Assembly (NCBI GenBank): GCA_023386115.1
Contig: JAEWKL010000266.1
Location: forward strand, 1-17,541
DNA from: Pseudomonadota bacterium
GTDB lineage: Bacteria; Pseudomonadota; Alphaproteobacteria; Rhizobiales; Beijerinckiaceae
Length of the DNA: 17,541 nt
Direction of reading: 5' to 3'
A model generated the notes under the pieces. The model made no database searches and was not told the DNA's origin. It worked only from the letters and a program-made list of their open reading frames with translations. Position 1 is the first letter of the stretch. The number at the start of each line of letters is the position of its first letter. A program made the translations under genes and the position numbers. This document shows, piece by piece, positions 1-7,762 of the stretch.

Positions 1-75
1 TCCCGCTACGGCCTCGCCACGATGTGCGTCGGCGTCGGCCAGGGCGTGGCGCTGGCGGTCGAGCGCGTCGGCTGA
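1..75 (+). CDS. Thiolase C-terminus (probable 3-oxoadipyl-CoA thiolase), partial
   Basis: Only the last 24 codons of a gene entering from the left edge are visible, ending in TGA. The peptide reads SRYGLATMCVGVGQGVALAVE followed by RVG, carrying the thiolase C-terminal Cys-x-Gly-x-Gly-x-Gly active-site loop (CVGVGQG). The wording around that loop resembles PcaF-type 3-oxoadipyl-CoA thiolases more than generic acetyl-CoA acetyltransferases. Such enzymes split 3-oxoadipyl-CoA into succinyl-CoA and acetyl-CoA, the final step shared by the beta-ketoadipate, phenylacetate and box benzoyl-CoA routes. The BoxR/BzdR-like regulator immediately downstream supports the aromatic-degradation reading. The exact substrate cannot be fixed from 24 residues. 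Confidence 0.8.
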   Translation, partial: SRYGLATMCVGVGQGVALAVERVG

Positions 76-380
76 GCGGACGCGTCCGCGGCGGGGCGAC
101 GCATGACCGGCCCGTTCCGCCGTGGAAAAGATCCGGAACAGGACCAAAATCCCCGCGATCGCCGCCCCGATCCCGCACTGCACCATGGCAAGGTCGGGCG
201 GCATGGTCTAAGCATGGGCCGTCCTCGCCCGTCCCCTGGAACCGTCCGGACGATCCTCCCCTCGGAGTTCGCCGCGGCGCAGACGATCCCATGACCTGCT
301 CCAGCCTCCCTCCCGGCCCCGCCCTCCCGCCGCCTGGGCGAAGCCGCCGCTTCGCCCGCCGGTTCGGTTGAGGTCGGCCG
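76..380. other. Intergenic region between the thiolase and the BoxR-like regulator
   Basis: This 305-base stretch has no convincing gene. It starts, directly after the thiolase stop, with a perfect 14-bp palindrome at 76-89 (gcggacgcgtccgc), which could fold as a 5-bp stem with a 4-nt loop but has no T-run after it. Because the downstream gene is a BoxR/BzdR-type regulator, an operator could lie here. Only a single TGCA (179-182) was noticed, not the paired motif expected of a BzdR-like operator. No clear -35/-10 pair was seen. Confidence 0.4.
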
Positions 381-1325
381 ATGCCCAGCAAGAACGGACC
401 GCGCCCGGGCGTGGATGAGCCCATGGCCGGCGCCACCGAGGCGGACGACCCGGAATCGGAGTTTCTGACGGTCCTCGGCCAGCGCGTCCGCACCATGCGG
501 GCGGTGCGGGCGATGTCGCGCAAGGTTCTGTCGCAGACCTCCGGCCTGTCGGAGCGCTACATCGCCCAGCTCGAGGGCGGGCAGGGCAACGTCTCGATCA
601 TCCTCCTGCGCCGCGTGGCCCTCGCCATGGGCGTGCGGCTCGAGGACCTGATCGCCGCGGTCGAGAGCCCGCCGGACTGGCCGGTGGTGCGCGACCTCCT
701 GGAGAAGGCGGGGTCCGACCAGATCGCCGAGGCCAAGCGCGTCCTTTCGGGCGCGGCGGCACCCGGCGAGGGGCCGACGCAGCGCGTCGCGCTCATCGGC
801 CTGCGCGGCGCCGGCAAGTCGACCCTCGGGCGGATCCTCGCCGAGCGGATGGGCTGGACCTTCGTCGAGCTCAACCGCGAGATCGAGCGCGAGAACGGCC
901 TGTCGGTGGCGGAGATCTTCGCGATCTACGGCCAGGAGACCTATCGCCGCCTGGAGCAGGGGGCGCTCCGCCGGCTCGCCGAGCGGCCGGGCCCGATGGT
1001 GCTGGCGACCGGCGGCGGCATCGTCGCCGAGCCGGTGACCTTCGACCTCCTGCTCTCGTCGTTCTTCACCGTCTGGCTCAAGGCGCGGCCGGAGGAGCAC
1101 ATCCACCGGGTGCGCGAGCAGGCCGCCAAGGGCCTCGCCCAGGCCCGGATGCCCGACAGCGACAACGCCCTGCGGGAGATCCGGGCGGTGCTGATGAGCC
1201 GCGAGCCGCTCTATGCCCGGGCCCGCGCGGTGATCGACACCGCCGACCACACCGTCGCCGAGACCGCCGCCGAACTGACCGGCCTGGTCGAGGGCTATCT
1301 CGGCGGCGCGCGGCGCGGGGCCTGA
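381..1325 (+). CDS. boxR: BoxR/BzdR-type regulator (XRE HTH fused to shikimate-kinase-like domain)
   Basis: The 314-residue protein has an XRE-type helix-turn-helix at about residues 30-92 (SERYIAQLEGGQGNVSI is the recognition-helix region), a short linker, and a shikimate-kinase-like P-loop domain at about 134-305. The Walker A GLRGAGKST is at 140-148 and the shikimate-kinase GGG is at 211-213. This two-domain architecture and length match the BzdR/BoxR family, which represses anaerobic (bzd) or aerobic (box) benzoate degradation genes; the kinase-like domain binds benzoyl-CoA as inducer rather than acting as an enzyme. The thiolase fragment just upstream on the same strand fits a box cluster. 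The ATG at 381 has only a weak Shine-Dalgarno; Met15 (423) is a possible alternative. The family call is firm. The symbol is an inference, since no box structural gene is visible. Confidence 0.85.
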   Translation: MPSKNGPRPGVDEPMAGATEADDPESEFLTVLGQRVRTMRAVRAMSRKVLSQTSGLSERYIAQLEGGQGNVSIILLRRVALAMGVRLEDLIAAVESPPDWPVVRDLLEKAGSDQIAEAKRVLSGAAAPGEGPTQRVALIGLRGAGKSTLGRILAERMGWTFVELNREIERENGLSVAEIFAIYGQETYRRLEQGALRRLAERPGPMVLATGGGIVAEPVTFDLLLSSFFTVWLKARPEEHIHRVREQAAKGLAQARMPDSDNALREIRAVLMSREPLYARARAVIDTADHTVAETAAELTGLVEGYLGGARRGA

Positions 1326-1345
1326 GCGGATCTCACGACTGTCCC

Positions 1346-1367
1346 GCGCCGCCGTCGCGAGCGGCGC
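1346..1367 (+). terminator. Stem-loop after the BoxR-like gene
   Basis: A perfect 7-bp inverted repeat (GCGCCGC / GCGGCGC) with an 8-nt loop starts 20 bases after the regulator's stop codon. No T-run follows, so it is either a T-less terminator of the kind common in high-GC genomes or simply a GC-rich coincidence. Confidence 0.35.
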
Positions 1368-1523
1368 CGGTGATCGGGCGTGTCGTCAGAGACGCTGAGG
1401 CCCGTGCGCCACAGGCGGCCCGGGGTTTTTCGGAAAATCGCCGGCGCCGCGGCGGACCGCACGCATTCTGGCCGCAAATGAGTCGGCAGGCTTCCCGGCT
1501 CTGATCAGGAACGCGTCGGGGTC

Positions 1524-1529
1524 GAGGAG
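1524..1529 (+). promoter_or_regulatory. Ribosome binding site of kdsD
   Basis: GAGGAG lies four bases before the ATG at 1534 and supports that start. The 208-base gap upstream shows no other gene; no clear -35/-10 pair was recognised in it. Confidence 0.6.
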
Positions 1530-1533
1530 CACG

Positions 1534-2577
1534 ATGGAGAGTTCGAACCGGGCCGAGAGCTACGAGCCGGCGCGCGGCGCTGCTGCGGGCGAGGTGGTCG
1601 AGGCGGCGCATTTCTCCGCCATCCGCAGCGTCCGCACCGAGGCCGAGGCGCTCGTGACCCTCGCCCGCGCCCTCGACCACGAGCTGAAGGCCGGCTTCGG
1701 CGCCGCCGTTGCGGCGATCCACGACATCCCGGGCCGGGTGATCGTGTCGGGCATCGGCAAGAGCGGCCATATCGGGCGCAAGATCGCCTCGACGCTGGCC
1801 TCCACCGGCACGCCGGCCTCGTTCATCCATCCGAGCGAGGCGAGCCACGGCGACCTCGGGATGATCACGTCGCAGGACATCGTCATCGCCCTGTCGTGGT
1901 CCGGCGAGACGACCGAACTCGGCGACCTCATCAGCTTTTCCAAGCGTTTCGCCGTCACGCTGATCGGCATGACCGCGAACCCGGGCAGCACGCTCGGCCA
2001 GGCCGCCGACATCCTGCTGCCGCTGCCGCTGGTGAAGGAGGCCTGCCCGCACAACCTCGCGCCGACCTCGTCGAGCGTGATCCAGCTCGCGCTCGGCGAC
2101 GCGCTCGCGGTCGCGCTTCTGGAGCGTCGCGGCTTCTCGGCCAGCGACTTCAAGGTCTTCCACCCCGGCGGCAAGCTCGCGGCCCGGCTCAAGACCGTGG
2201 CCCAGCTGATGCACGCCGGGGAGGAGATGCCGCTGGTGCCCCAGGGCTTGAAGGTCTCGGAGGCGCTGATCGCCGTGATGGGCAAGCGCTTCGGCTGCGC
2301 CGGCATCGTCGACGAAGGCGGCCGCCTCGTCGGCATGATCACCGACGGCGACGTGCGCCGCCACATGAGCCGGGGCGCCGGCCACAACGATCTCCTCGCC
2401 CGCCGGGTCGAGGAGGTCATGACGCCCGCGCCGATCACCACGACGCCCGGCACCTTCGCCAGCGCCGCCCTGGAGCTGATGAACCGCAGCCAGATCACCG
2501 CCCTGTTCGCGGTGGAGCGCGGACGCCCGGTCGGCATCCTGCACATCCACGACATCCTGCGGGCCGGCGTGGTCTGA
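1534..2577 (+). CDS. kdsD: Arabinose-5-phosphate isomerase (SIS plus two CBS domains)
   Basis: The enzyme interconverts D-ribulose 5-phosphate and D-arabinose 5-phosphate, the first committed step toward KDO for lipopolysaccharide or capsule. The 347 residues carry an SIS domain at about 45-200 with GIGKSGHIGRKIA (73-85), SWSGET (121-126), EACPHNLAPTSS (169-180) and FHPGG (209-213). Two CBS domains follow (about 222-280 and 290-347). E. coli KdsD has 328 residues; the extra length is an N-terminal tail of about 20 residues. GAGGAG precedes the ATG. The gene is alone: kdsC, lptC and other LPS export genes that often neighbour it are absent, so a capsule-type KpsF paralogue is possible. It converges with the SnoaL-like gene, only 7 bases away. 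Confidence 0.93.
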   Translation: MESSNRAESYEPARGAAAGEVVEAAHFSAIRSVRTEAEALVTLARALDHELKAGFGAAVAAIHDIPGRVIVSGIGKSGHIGRKIASTLASTGTPASFIHPSEASHGDLGMITSQDIVIALSWSGETTELGDLISFSKRFAVTLIGMTANPGSTLGQAADILLPLPLVKEACPHNLAPTSSSVIQLALGDALAVALLERRGFSASDFKVFHPGGKLAARLKTVAQLMHAGEEMPLVPQGLKVSEALIAVMGKRFGCAGIVDEGGRLVGMITDGDVRRHMSRGAGHNDLLARRVEEVMTPAPITTTPGTFASAALELMNRSQITALFAVERGRPVGILHIHDILRAGVV

Positions 2578-2584
2578 AGACGGG

Positions 2585-3001
2585 TTATCGCGGGAGCAGG
2601 CGCGACAGCGTCCTGACCCCGATCCAGCCCCAGTAGACACGATGATGGGCGATGAGCCCATCGGCGAGGTCGATCATCTCCATCAGGTCGATCTGGTCGC
2701 CGTCGGGCGTCTCCCGCGGGTATTCCCACGCCAGCTGCGGCCCCTCGGAGAGGACGACGCCCGTGCGGTACCAGCGGCCGAGGCCGTTCTGCGGCGACCG
2801 GAACCCGTCCTCGAAGAAGTCCCGGATCGCGGCCTTGCCCGCGAGGATCCCGGTGCCGCCCTCCGGCCGGGAGACCCAGACCAGCGGGCTCTCGAACACG
2901 GCGTCCTCGGCGTAGAGCGCCATCAACCCGTCGATGTCGCGACGCGTGACGGCCTCGTGCCACTGCTCGTGGATGTGGCGGATGGCGGTGTCTGCGCTCA
3001 T
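2585..3001 (-). CDS. SnoaL-like / nuclear transport factor 2 family protein
   Basis: The protein has 138 residues, the usual size for the SnoaL-like cone-shaped alpha+beta barrel. The N-terminal helix pattern HEQWHEAVTRRDIDGLMALYAEDAVFESP (12-40) is the family signature, in which a helix is followed by the YAEDAVFESP strand. A C-terminal sheet segment around WEYPRETPDGDQIDLMEMIDL shows the expected alternating pattern. Members include polyketide cyclases, isomerases and many proteins of unknown role, so no substrate is assigned. The start is supported by GAGGGG seven bases upstream of the ATG. It is the last of five minus-strand genes and follows the FMN reductase after 97 bases, so co-transcription is possible. 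Confidence 0.78.
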   Translation of the reverse strand: MSADTAIRHIHEQWHEAVTRRDIDGLMALYAEDAVFESPLVWVSRPEGGTGILAGKAAIRDFFEDGFRSPQNGLGRWYRTGVVLSEGPQLAWEYPRETPDGDQIDLMEMIDLADGLIAHHRVYWGWIGVRTLSRLLPR

Positions 3002-3098
3002 GGTCGATCCCCTCTGGCGCCGATCGATGGCCGGTGCCGGAGGGTAGGCTGGCGCGCGCCGCGGACGCTTCGGTTCGCGCCGAAGCGGACGGCGCCGC

Positions 3099-3677
3099 TC
3101 AGTACGGAACCCCGCCCCGCCGCTTGTCCCGCAGCGCCTCGGCGTACCACGTCAATTCGTCGAGGAAGCGCCCGGTCGGGCGTTCCAGCCAGGGCTGGAG
3201 CGGGCGGCCCTCCTCGTCGAGCGCCTTCTGGATCTCCGGGATCGGCAGGAGGGAGGGGATGCTCGGGGTGCCGAGCTCGCCCAGCATGGCGCGCAGCTGC
3301 ATCGCCGCCCGCACGCCGCCGTAGCGGCCGGCGGAGTAGCAGACGATGGCGGAGGGCCGCCAGAAATACTCCTCCAGGAAATGGTCCAGGGTGTTCGACA
3401 GGGCCGGCGGGATGCTGTGGTTGTACTCCGCCGAGACCACCACGAAGGCGTCCGACCGGCGATAGAGGGCAGCCAGCCGCTCCAGCGGCTCCGGCGCCTC
3501 GCCCTTCGGATGTTCCTTGTACATCCGCGTGAGCAGCGGCAGGGCCAGCTCGGCCGGATCGACCAAGGGCGCCTCGTGGCCGCGGGACGCGAGGGCGCCC
3601 GCGACGTAGCGGGCGGCGCGCAGGCCGCTGCGCCCCTGGCGCACCGAGCCGAGGATGACCGGGATCACGAGTTCCAT
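3099..3677 (-). CDS. NAD(P)H-dependent FMN reductase family flavoprotein
   Basis: The 192-residue protein has the flavodoxin-like fold of the FMN_red family. The phosphate-binding loop GSVRQGRSG is at 10-18 after the first beta strand, the isoalloxazine-contact motif EYNHSIP is at 84-90, and SAGRYGG is at 115-121. Relatives reduce FMN, quinones, azo dyes or chromate using NAD(P)H; the physiological acceptor cannot be told from sequence. No signal peptide is seen, so it should be cytosolic. A GGAG lies about eight bases before the ATG. The gene follows dctM after 58 bases that contain a perfect hairpin (3707-3728), so its expression may be partly separated from the TRAP genes. Confidence 0.88.
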   Translation of the reverse strand: MELVIPVILGSVRQGRSGLRAARYVAGALASRGHEAPLVDPAELALPLLTRMYKEHPKGEAPEPLERLAALYRRSDAFVVVSAEYNHSIPPALSNTLDHFLEEYFWRPSAIVCYSAGRYGGVRAAMQLRAMLGELGTPSIPSLLPIPEIQKALDEEGRPLQPWLERPTGRFLDELTWYAEALRDKRRGGVPY

Positions 3678-3706
3678 GGTGGAGCTCCGGGAAGCGGGAA
3701 CGCTCC

Positions 3707-3728
3707 CCGGAGTTTACAGCAACTCCGG
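3707..3728 (-). terminator. Perfect 8-bp stem-loop between dctM and the FMN reductase
   Basis: CCGGAGTT, six loop bases, then AACTCCGG form a perfect stem seven bases below the dctM stop. No T-run follows on the minus strand (the next bases are ggagcg), so it is not a textbook intrinsic terminator. It could attenuate transcription or protect the upstream mRNA end. Confidence 0.45.
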
Positions 3729-3735
3729 CAGGATC

Positions 3736-5061
3736 TCACATCATGCCGAGGAACCGCGGCAGCCACAGCGAGATCGCCGGGACGTAGGTCACGATCACCA
3801 GGAAGATCAGCATGGTCAGGAGCCACGGCCAGACCGCGACGGTCAGCTCCGTGATGCCCATCCGGGTGATGCCCGACGCGACGTAGAGGTTGAGGCCGAC
3901 CGGCGGGTGGCACATGCCGACCTCCATGTTGACCACGATCAGGATGCCGAAATGCACCGGGTCGATGCCGAGCTTGGCGGCGATCGGAAAGAGGATCGGC
4001 GCCATGATGAGGACGATCGAGGACGGCTCCATCACGTTGCCGGCGACGAGCAGCAGCAGGTTGACGATCAGCAGGAACACCACCCAGTTGAGACCGGCCC
4101 CGGTGATCCAGCTCGCCATCGCCTGCGGGATCTGCTCGCTCGTCATCAGGAACGAGAACAGCACCGCATTGGTGATGATGTAGAGCAGCATCGCGCTCAT
4201 GTTCGCCGAATCGAGCAGCACCCGCGGCACGTCGCGCCAGGTGAGGTCGCGATAGACGAACAGCGCGATCACGAAGGCGTAGACCGCGCTGACCGCCGCG
4301 GCCTCGGTCGGCGTGAAGGCGCCGCTATAGATGCCGCCCAGCACCAGCACGATCAGCAGCAGGCCCCAGACCGACTTGCGGAACGCGACCCAGCGCTCGC
4401 GCCAGGTGGCCTTCGGCATGCGCGGATAGCCGAACTTGCGCGCCCGGTACCAGGTGGTGAGGCCCAAGAGCGCCGCCAGCATCAGGCCCGGGATCACGCC
4501 GGCGACGAAGAGCGTCGAGATCGAGGCCGAGGAGACGCGCTGGCCGTCGGGCCCGAACACCACCGCGCCGCTCGTCGCCACCGAGTACATCACCATGACG
4601 ATCGAGGGCGGGATCAGGATGCCGAGCGCCCCCGAGGTGGTGATCACCCCGGCGCCGAAGCGCTTGGGAAACCCTTGCGCCACCATGGCGGGCAGGATGA
4701 TCGAGCCGATCGCCACCACGGTGGCGGGGCTCGAGCCCGAGATGGCGGCGAAGAGCGCGCAGGCCATGACCCCGGCCAGCCCCAAGCCCCCGTGCCAGTG
4801 GCCGATCATCGCGGTGGCGAAGTTGATCATCCGCCGGGCGACGCCGCCATGGGTGAGGAAGTTGCCCGACAGGATGAAGAACGGGATCGCCATGATCTCG
4901 AAATTTTCGATCCCGGTGAACAGCTTGAGCGCCACCGCCTCGATCGGGACGGTGGTCATGGTGAACAGGAAGGTGAGCACCGAGAGGCCGAGCGCGATCG
5001 AGATCGGCATGCCGGTGAGCATCAGGGCGATGAGCAGACCGAAGATGATGGCGGCGTTCAT
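3736..5061 (-). CDS. dctM: TRAP transporter large permease (DctM family)
   Basis: The 441-residue polytopic inner-membrane protein is the transport subunit of a tripartite ATP-independent periplasmic (TRAP) system, which uses an ion gradient to import organic acids or related solutes. Family motifs are clear: AIPFFILSGNFLTHGG (58-73), AAISGSSPATVVAIGS (105-120), GALGILIPPSI (144-154), PTEAAA (251-256) and HPPVGLNLYV (385-394). About a dozen hydrophobic segments span the length. The frame is open further upstream, but the ATG at 5061 overlaps the dctQ stop as ATGA, the usual coupling in TRAP operons, and gives the correct family length. A polar insert around 166-178 (GAVVFGPDGQRVS) sits between membrane segments. 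The substrate is unknown because no DctP is encoded nearby. Confidence 0.95.
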   Translation of the reverse strand: MNAAIIFGLLIALMLTGMPISIALGLSVLTFLFTMTTVPIEAVALKLFTGIENFEIMAIPFFILSGNFLTHGGVARRMINFATAMIGHWHGGLGLAGVMACALFAAISGSSPATVVAIGSIILPAMVAQGFPKRFGAGVITTSGALGILIPPSIVMVMYSVATSGAVVFGPDGQRVSSASISTLFVAGVIPGLMLAALLGLTTWYRARKFGYPRMPKATWRERWVAFRKSVWGLLLIVLVLGGIYSGAFTPTEAAAVSAVYAFVIALFVYRDLTWRDVPRVLLDSANMSAMLLYIITNAVLFSFLMTSEQIPQAMASWITGAGLNWVVFLLIVNLLLLVAGNVMEPSSIVLIMAPILFPIAAKLGIDPVHFGILIVVNMEVGMCHPPVGLNLYVASGITRMGITELTVAVWPWLLTMLIFLVIVTYVPAISLWLPRFLGMM

Positions 5062-5660
5062 CGGGCAGGGCCTCCGGTGCGGGCTTCCTCGGCAGCGAGG
5101 TCCTGTGCGGCGTGCGGGCTCTCGACCACGCCCTCGACATGGCCCGGATCGTGGTGGGGCAGCTCTCCGGTACGCCAGAAGCTCCACGCCACCTGAAGGA
5201 AGCGGAAGCACATCAGGGTGGAGCCCAGGGGAATCGCCAGGTAGACGATCCAGCTCGGCAGTTCGAGGTCCGGCGTGGTCTGGTCGGTATCGACGAGGCC
5301 GTAGACGAAGCGCGCGCCCATCGTGCCGACGATCGCGGTGAACAGGGCGCCGCAGAGGAGGCCGAACAGCACGATGCGGTTGCGCCAAGCCGGGGGCAGC
5401 TGGTTCACCGCCACGTCGACGCCGACATGGATGCCGGTGCGCACGCCGTAGGCCGCGCCGAACTTCGCCATCCAGACGAACATGTAGATGCACAGCTCCT
5501 GGGCCCAGGAGAGGTGGATCGCGGCGGTGATCGGATAGAGCGCGTCGATTCCGGACGCGTAGCGGTGCACGACGGCCACGAAGATCAGAAGCGTCGCGCC
5601 CGCCATCAGGCTGGCGATCAGGATCTCCTCGAGGCGGTCGAGGATGCGCAGGGGGTGCAT
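5058..5660 (-). CDS. dctQ: TRAP transporter small permease (DctQ family)
   Basis: This 200-residue protein has four hydrophobic segments at about 12-33, 52-72, 95-118 and 136-160. It shows the DctQ pattern of Trp-Ala-Gln-Glu-Leu before the second helix and the following GVRTGIHVGVD (72-82). DctQ pairs with DctM to form the membrane part of TRAP importers. The frame stays open upstream, but the ATG at 5660 has GGGAG five bases before it and starts at the family's normal N-terminus (MHPLRILDRLEE). The hydrophilic C-terminal tail of about 40 residues is His- and Glu-rich. It sits 53 bases below the GST-like gene and overlaps dctM by four bases. Confidence 0.92.
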   Translation of the reverse strand: MHPLRILDRLEEILIASLMAGATLLIFVAVVHRYASGIDALYPITAAIHLSWAQELCIYMFVWMAKFGAAYGVRTGIHVGVDVAVNQLPPAWRNRIVLFGLLCGALFTAIVGTMGARFVYGLVDTDQTTPDLELPSWIVYLAIPLGSTLMCFRFLQVAWSFWRTGELPHHDPGHVEGVVESPHAAQDLAAEEARTGGPAR

Positions 5661-5713
5661 GGGGTCTCCCGAAGGCGGAGCGAAGCGTGTTGTCTTGAGT
5701 TGGCGAGCCGGCG

Positions 5714-6511
5714 TCAGGGCGCCTCGCCCGCGGGCCGACGGTCGGCCTCCGGCCAGGGAAAGCGGATGGTGCGGTCGCGCGGGCCCGCCAGCACCACCTC
5801 GACGCCGCCGGACTTCACCATCCATTCGAGGCGGTGATCGCGGGATTCCCGCCGGCGCCCGCCGGTGGTGTAGAGATCGGCGGCCTCTGCCATCCGGGCT
5901 GCCGCCGCGTCGAACTCCCGAAACGTCTCGACGACCGACGGGCGCTCGCGCAAGCGGGCGTGCCAGCGCGCGAGCGGGCTGCCCTCCGCCGGCCCGAGCC
6001 CGTCATGCACCGAGCGGTTGACCATCGGGGCCGCCGCCGCGTCGGCCCAGCCGAAACGCTCGCCTCCGAACCACGCAGCCTCGCCGAGGCGACCGGTCAG
6101 CCAGTCCTGGAGCACCCATGTCTGCGCCGCGGCCTCGGCGCGCAGGTGGTCGGCCAGCGCCCCGGCGGCGCGGCGGAACCACGGGATCTCGCCGAAGCCC
6201 CAGTCCACCGCCTCGGACTGTGAGTCGCAGACCTCCTCGGTCATGCGGGCGGCAGGATCGCGCGGGAGCAGCGGCGGCTCGGGCCAGCGTTCCTCGATGT
6301 CTTCGAGGATCACGGTCGATTCGAAGATGCTGACCTCGCCATCGACCAGCACCGGTACCTCGGCGCGGGGATTGGCCTTCGCGAACGGACCGTCGCTCCG
6401 GCCGGTGCCGAAGGTCTCCGGCAGCTCGGCCGTGACAGCCACGCCCTTCTCGCGCAGGGCGATCTTGATCTTCTGCGCATAGGACGAGAGCGGGTGCTCG
6501 TAGAGCAGCAT
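5714..6511 (-). CDS. Glutathione S-transferase family protein
   Basis: The 265-residue protein begins with a thioredoxin-like GST domain (about 1-80): MLLYEHPLSSYAQKIKIALR places Ser9-Ser10 at the position where GSTs hold their activating residue, VPVLV (52-56) holds the cis-proline, and FES (63-65) binds the gamma-glutamyl part of glutathione. An all-helical C-terminal domain follows to about 210 (LTGRLGEAAWFGGERFGWAD is the conserved helix region). The last 50 residues form an extension beyond the usual 200-230, with an apparently beta-rich segment (SGGVEVVLAGPRDRTIRF). The ATG at 6511 follows GGGGGGA at nine bases; the much longer open frame upstream is an artefact of GC bias. Conjugation, isomerase or peroxidase roles cannot be separated. 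It may head a minus-strand operon with dctQM. Confidence 0.88.
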   Translation of the reverse strand: MLLYEHPLSSYAQKIKIALREKGVAVTAELPETFGTGRSDGPFAKANPRAEVPVLVDGEVSIFESTVILEDIEERWPEPPLLPRDPAARMTEEVCDSQSEAVDWGFGEIPWFRRAAGALADHLRAEAAAQTWVLQDWLTGRLGEAAWFGGERFGWADAAAAPMVNRSVHDGLGPAEGSPLARWHARLRERPSVVETFREFDAAAARMAEAADLYTTGGRRRESRDHRLEWMVKSGGVEVVLAGPRDRTIRFPWPEADRRPAGEAP

Positions 6512-6697
6512 GATGTCGGTTCCCCCCGGACCGTCTCGTTCGTTTGGGGGGAGTGTCGCACGCGGCGGCACGCCGGGTGAACCCGACGATGGTTGGGTGA
6601 CGACAGAAAAGATCGCCTCCCGGGACCGGGGCTGTTCGGCGCGATGCGGGACGGCATATGAGGCGAGTCGACGCCACGCACGAAAGGACCCACCGCC

Positions 6698-7486
6698 ATG
6701 CGCCGCATCCGCGCCCTCCGGGCCGCCTGCCTGCTCGTCTCCGCCGCCCTGGCCCTCCCGGCCCTCGCGGCGGAGCCCGCGCCGGTGTTCGCGGCGGCGA
6801 GCCTGAAGAACGCCCTCGACGAGGCCGGCAAGGCCTTCACGGCCGAGAGCGGGATCCCGGTGCGGGCGAGCTACGCCGCCTCCTCGGCGCTGGCGCGCCA
6901 GATCGAGCAGGGCGCGCCTGCCGACCTCTTCGCCTCGGCCGATCTCGAGTGGATGGACTATCTCGCCGCCCGCAAGCTGATCCGGCCCGAGACCCGGGTG
7001 AACCTGCTCGCCAACCGCCTCGTCGTGGTCGCGCCGAAGGATGCGAGGCTGTCCGAGGCGGCGTTCACGCCGGAGTGGTTTGCCCGGGCGCTCGGCCCCG
7101 ACGGGCGGCTCGCGACCGGCGAGGTCAAGTCCGTGCCGATCGGCAAATACGCCAAGGCGGCCTTCGAGACGCTGGGCCTGTGGGCGCAGGTGCAGCCGCG
7201 GCTCGCCCAGGCCGACAACGTGCGGGCGGCCCTCGCGCTGGTCTCCCGCGGCGAGGCGCCGCTCGGCGTGGTCTACGAGAGCGACGCGAAATCCGATCCG
7301 GGGGTGAAGGTGGTGGGTGTGTTCCCGCCGAGCAGCCACCCGCCGGTGGTCTATCCCTTCGCGGTGACGACGGAGGCGAAGGGCGAGGGCGGCGCGCGCT
7401 TCCTCACGTACCTGAAGAGCAGGGCCGCCCGGCGCTTCTTCGAGGCGCAAGGCTTCACGATGATCGGGGAGGGGGCGTCGCAGTAG
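6698..7486 (+). CDS. modA: Molybdate-type ABC transporter substrate-binding protein (ModA family)
   Basis: This 262-residue periplasmic protein has a signal peptide: arginines in the first eight residues, a hydrophobic core to about 21, and Ala-x-Ala cleavage near 23-25 (ALAA, then EPAP). The mature start VFAAASLKNALDEAG (30-44) is the ModA signature, with Ser35 a likely oxyanion ligand. ASYAASSALARQIEQGAPADLFASADLEWMD (57-87) is the second diagnostic block, with Ser62/Ser63 as ligand candidates. The family binds molybdate or tungstate. GAAAGGA precedes the ATG. Unusually, modB and modC do not follow: the next gene is a carbonic anhydrase. It may use permease subunits encoded elsewhere or serve another oxyanion. 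It is divergent from the GST gene across 186 bases in which no clear ModE site was seen. Confidence 0.87.
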   Translation: MRRIRALRAACLLVSAALALPALAAEPAPVFAAASLKNALDEAGKAFTAESGIPVRASYAASSALARQIEQGAPADLFASADLEWMDYLAARKLIRPETRVNLLANRLVVVAPKDARLSEAAFTPEWFARALGPDGRLATGEVKSVPIGKYAKAAFETLGLWAQVQPRLAQADNVRAALALVSRGEAPLGVVYESDAKSDPGVKVVGVFPPSSHPPVVYPFAVTTEAKGEGGARFLTYLKSRAARRFFEAQGFTMIGEGASQ

Positions 7487-7515
7487 GACGTCCGGCGCGT
7501 CACGCGATCCCGCCG

Positions 7516-7534
7516 TGCCCCGCGGGCCGGGGCA
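7516..7534 (+). terminator. Stem-loop after modA
   Basis: TGCCCCG, five loop bases and CGGGGCA form a perfect 7-bp stem, 29 bases past the modA stop. There is no T-run after it. Apart from this, the 276-base gap 7487-7762 before the carbonic anhydrase shows no gene or clear promoter. Confidence 0.4.
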
Positions 7535-7750
7535 TCGCTGCCGGCACGCGAGCGGCCGATCTCCCGCCGCCATCGGCCATAGCAGGGCGGAGGTCCGGCC
7601 ACGCTCGATGCCCGGCCTCTCATCCCGCACCGCCGGCGGGCCAGATGACGCAGAGGGAGAGGCACGCTCCAGGGCAACCTGCCGGAGCCTCCGACGTTCT
7701 CGGCACCGTGGCGCAGCCCGTCGAGGGCCTGCGTGGTTGCGGCCCGCGAA

Positions 7751-7756
7751 AGGAGG
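7751..7756 (+). promoter_or_regulatory. Consensus ribosome binding site of the carbonic anhydrase
   Basis: AGGAGG, six bases before the ATG at 7763, is the strongest Shine-Dalgarno in the window. It shows that translation starts at the first of two adjacent ATG codons (Met-Met-Asp-Asn) rather than at the upstream in-frame GTG at 7733. Confidence 0.75.
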
Positions 7757-7762
7757 TTGCCG

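Noticed and set aside
3655..5196. A 513-codon plus-strand frame antisense to dctM
   Set aside because: The translation is His/Asp/Arg/Gln-rich low complexity, typical of the antisense of a membrane protein in high-GC DNA. The minus-strand dctM has clear family motifs.
6512..6697. Possible ModE operator before modA (CATATG near 6654)
   Set aside because: A lone CATATG does not match the bipartite TATATA-containing ModE site, and no second half was seen.
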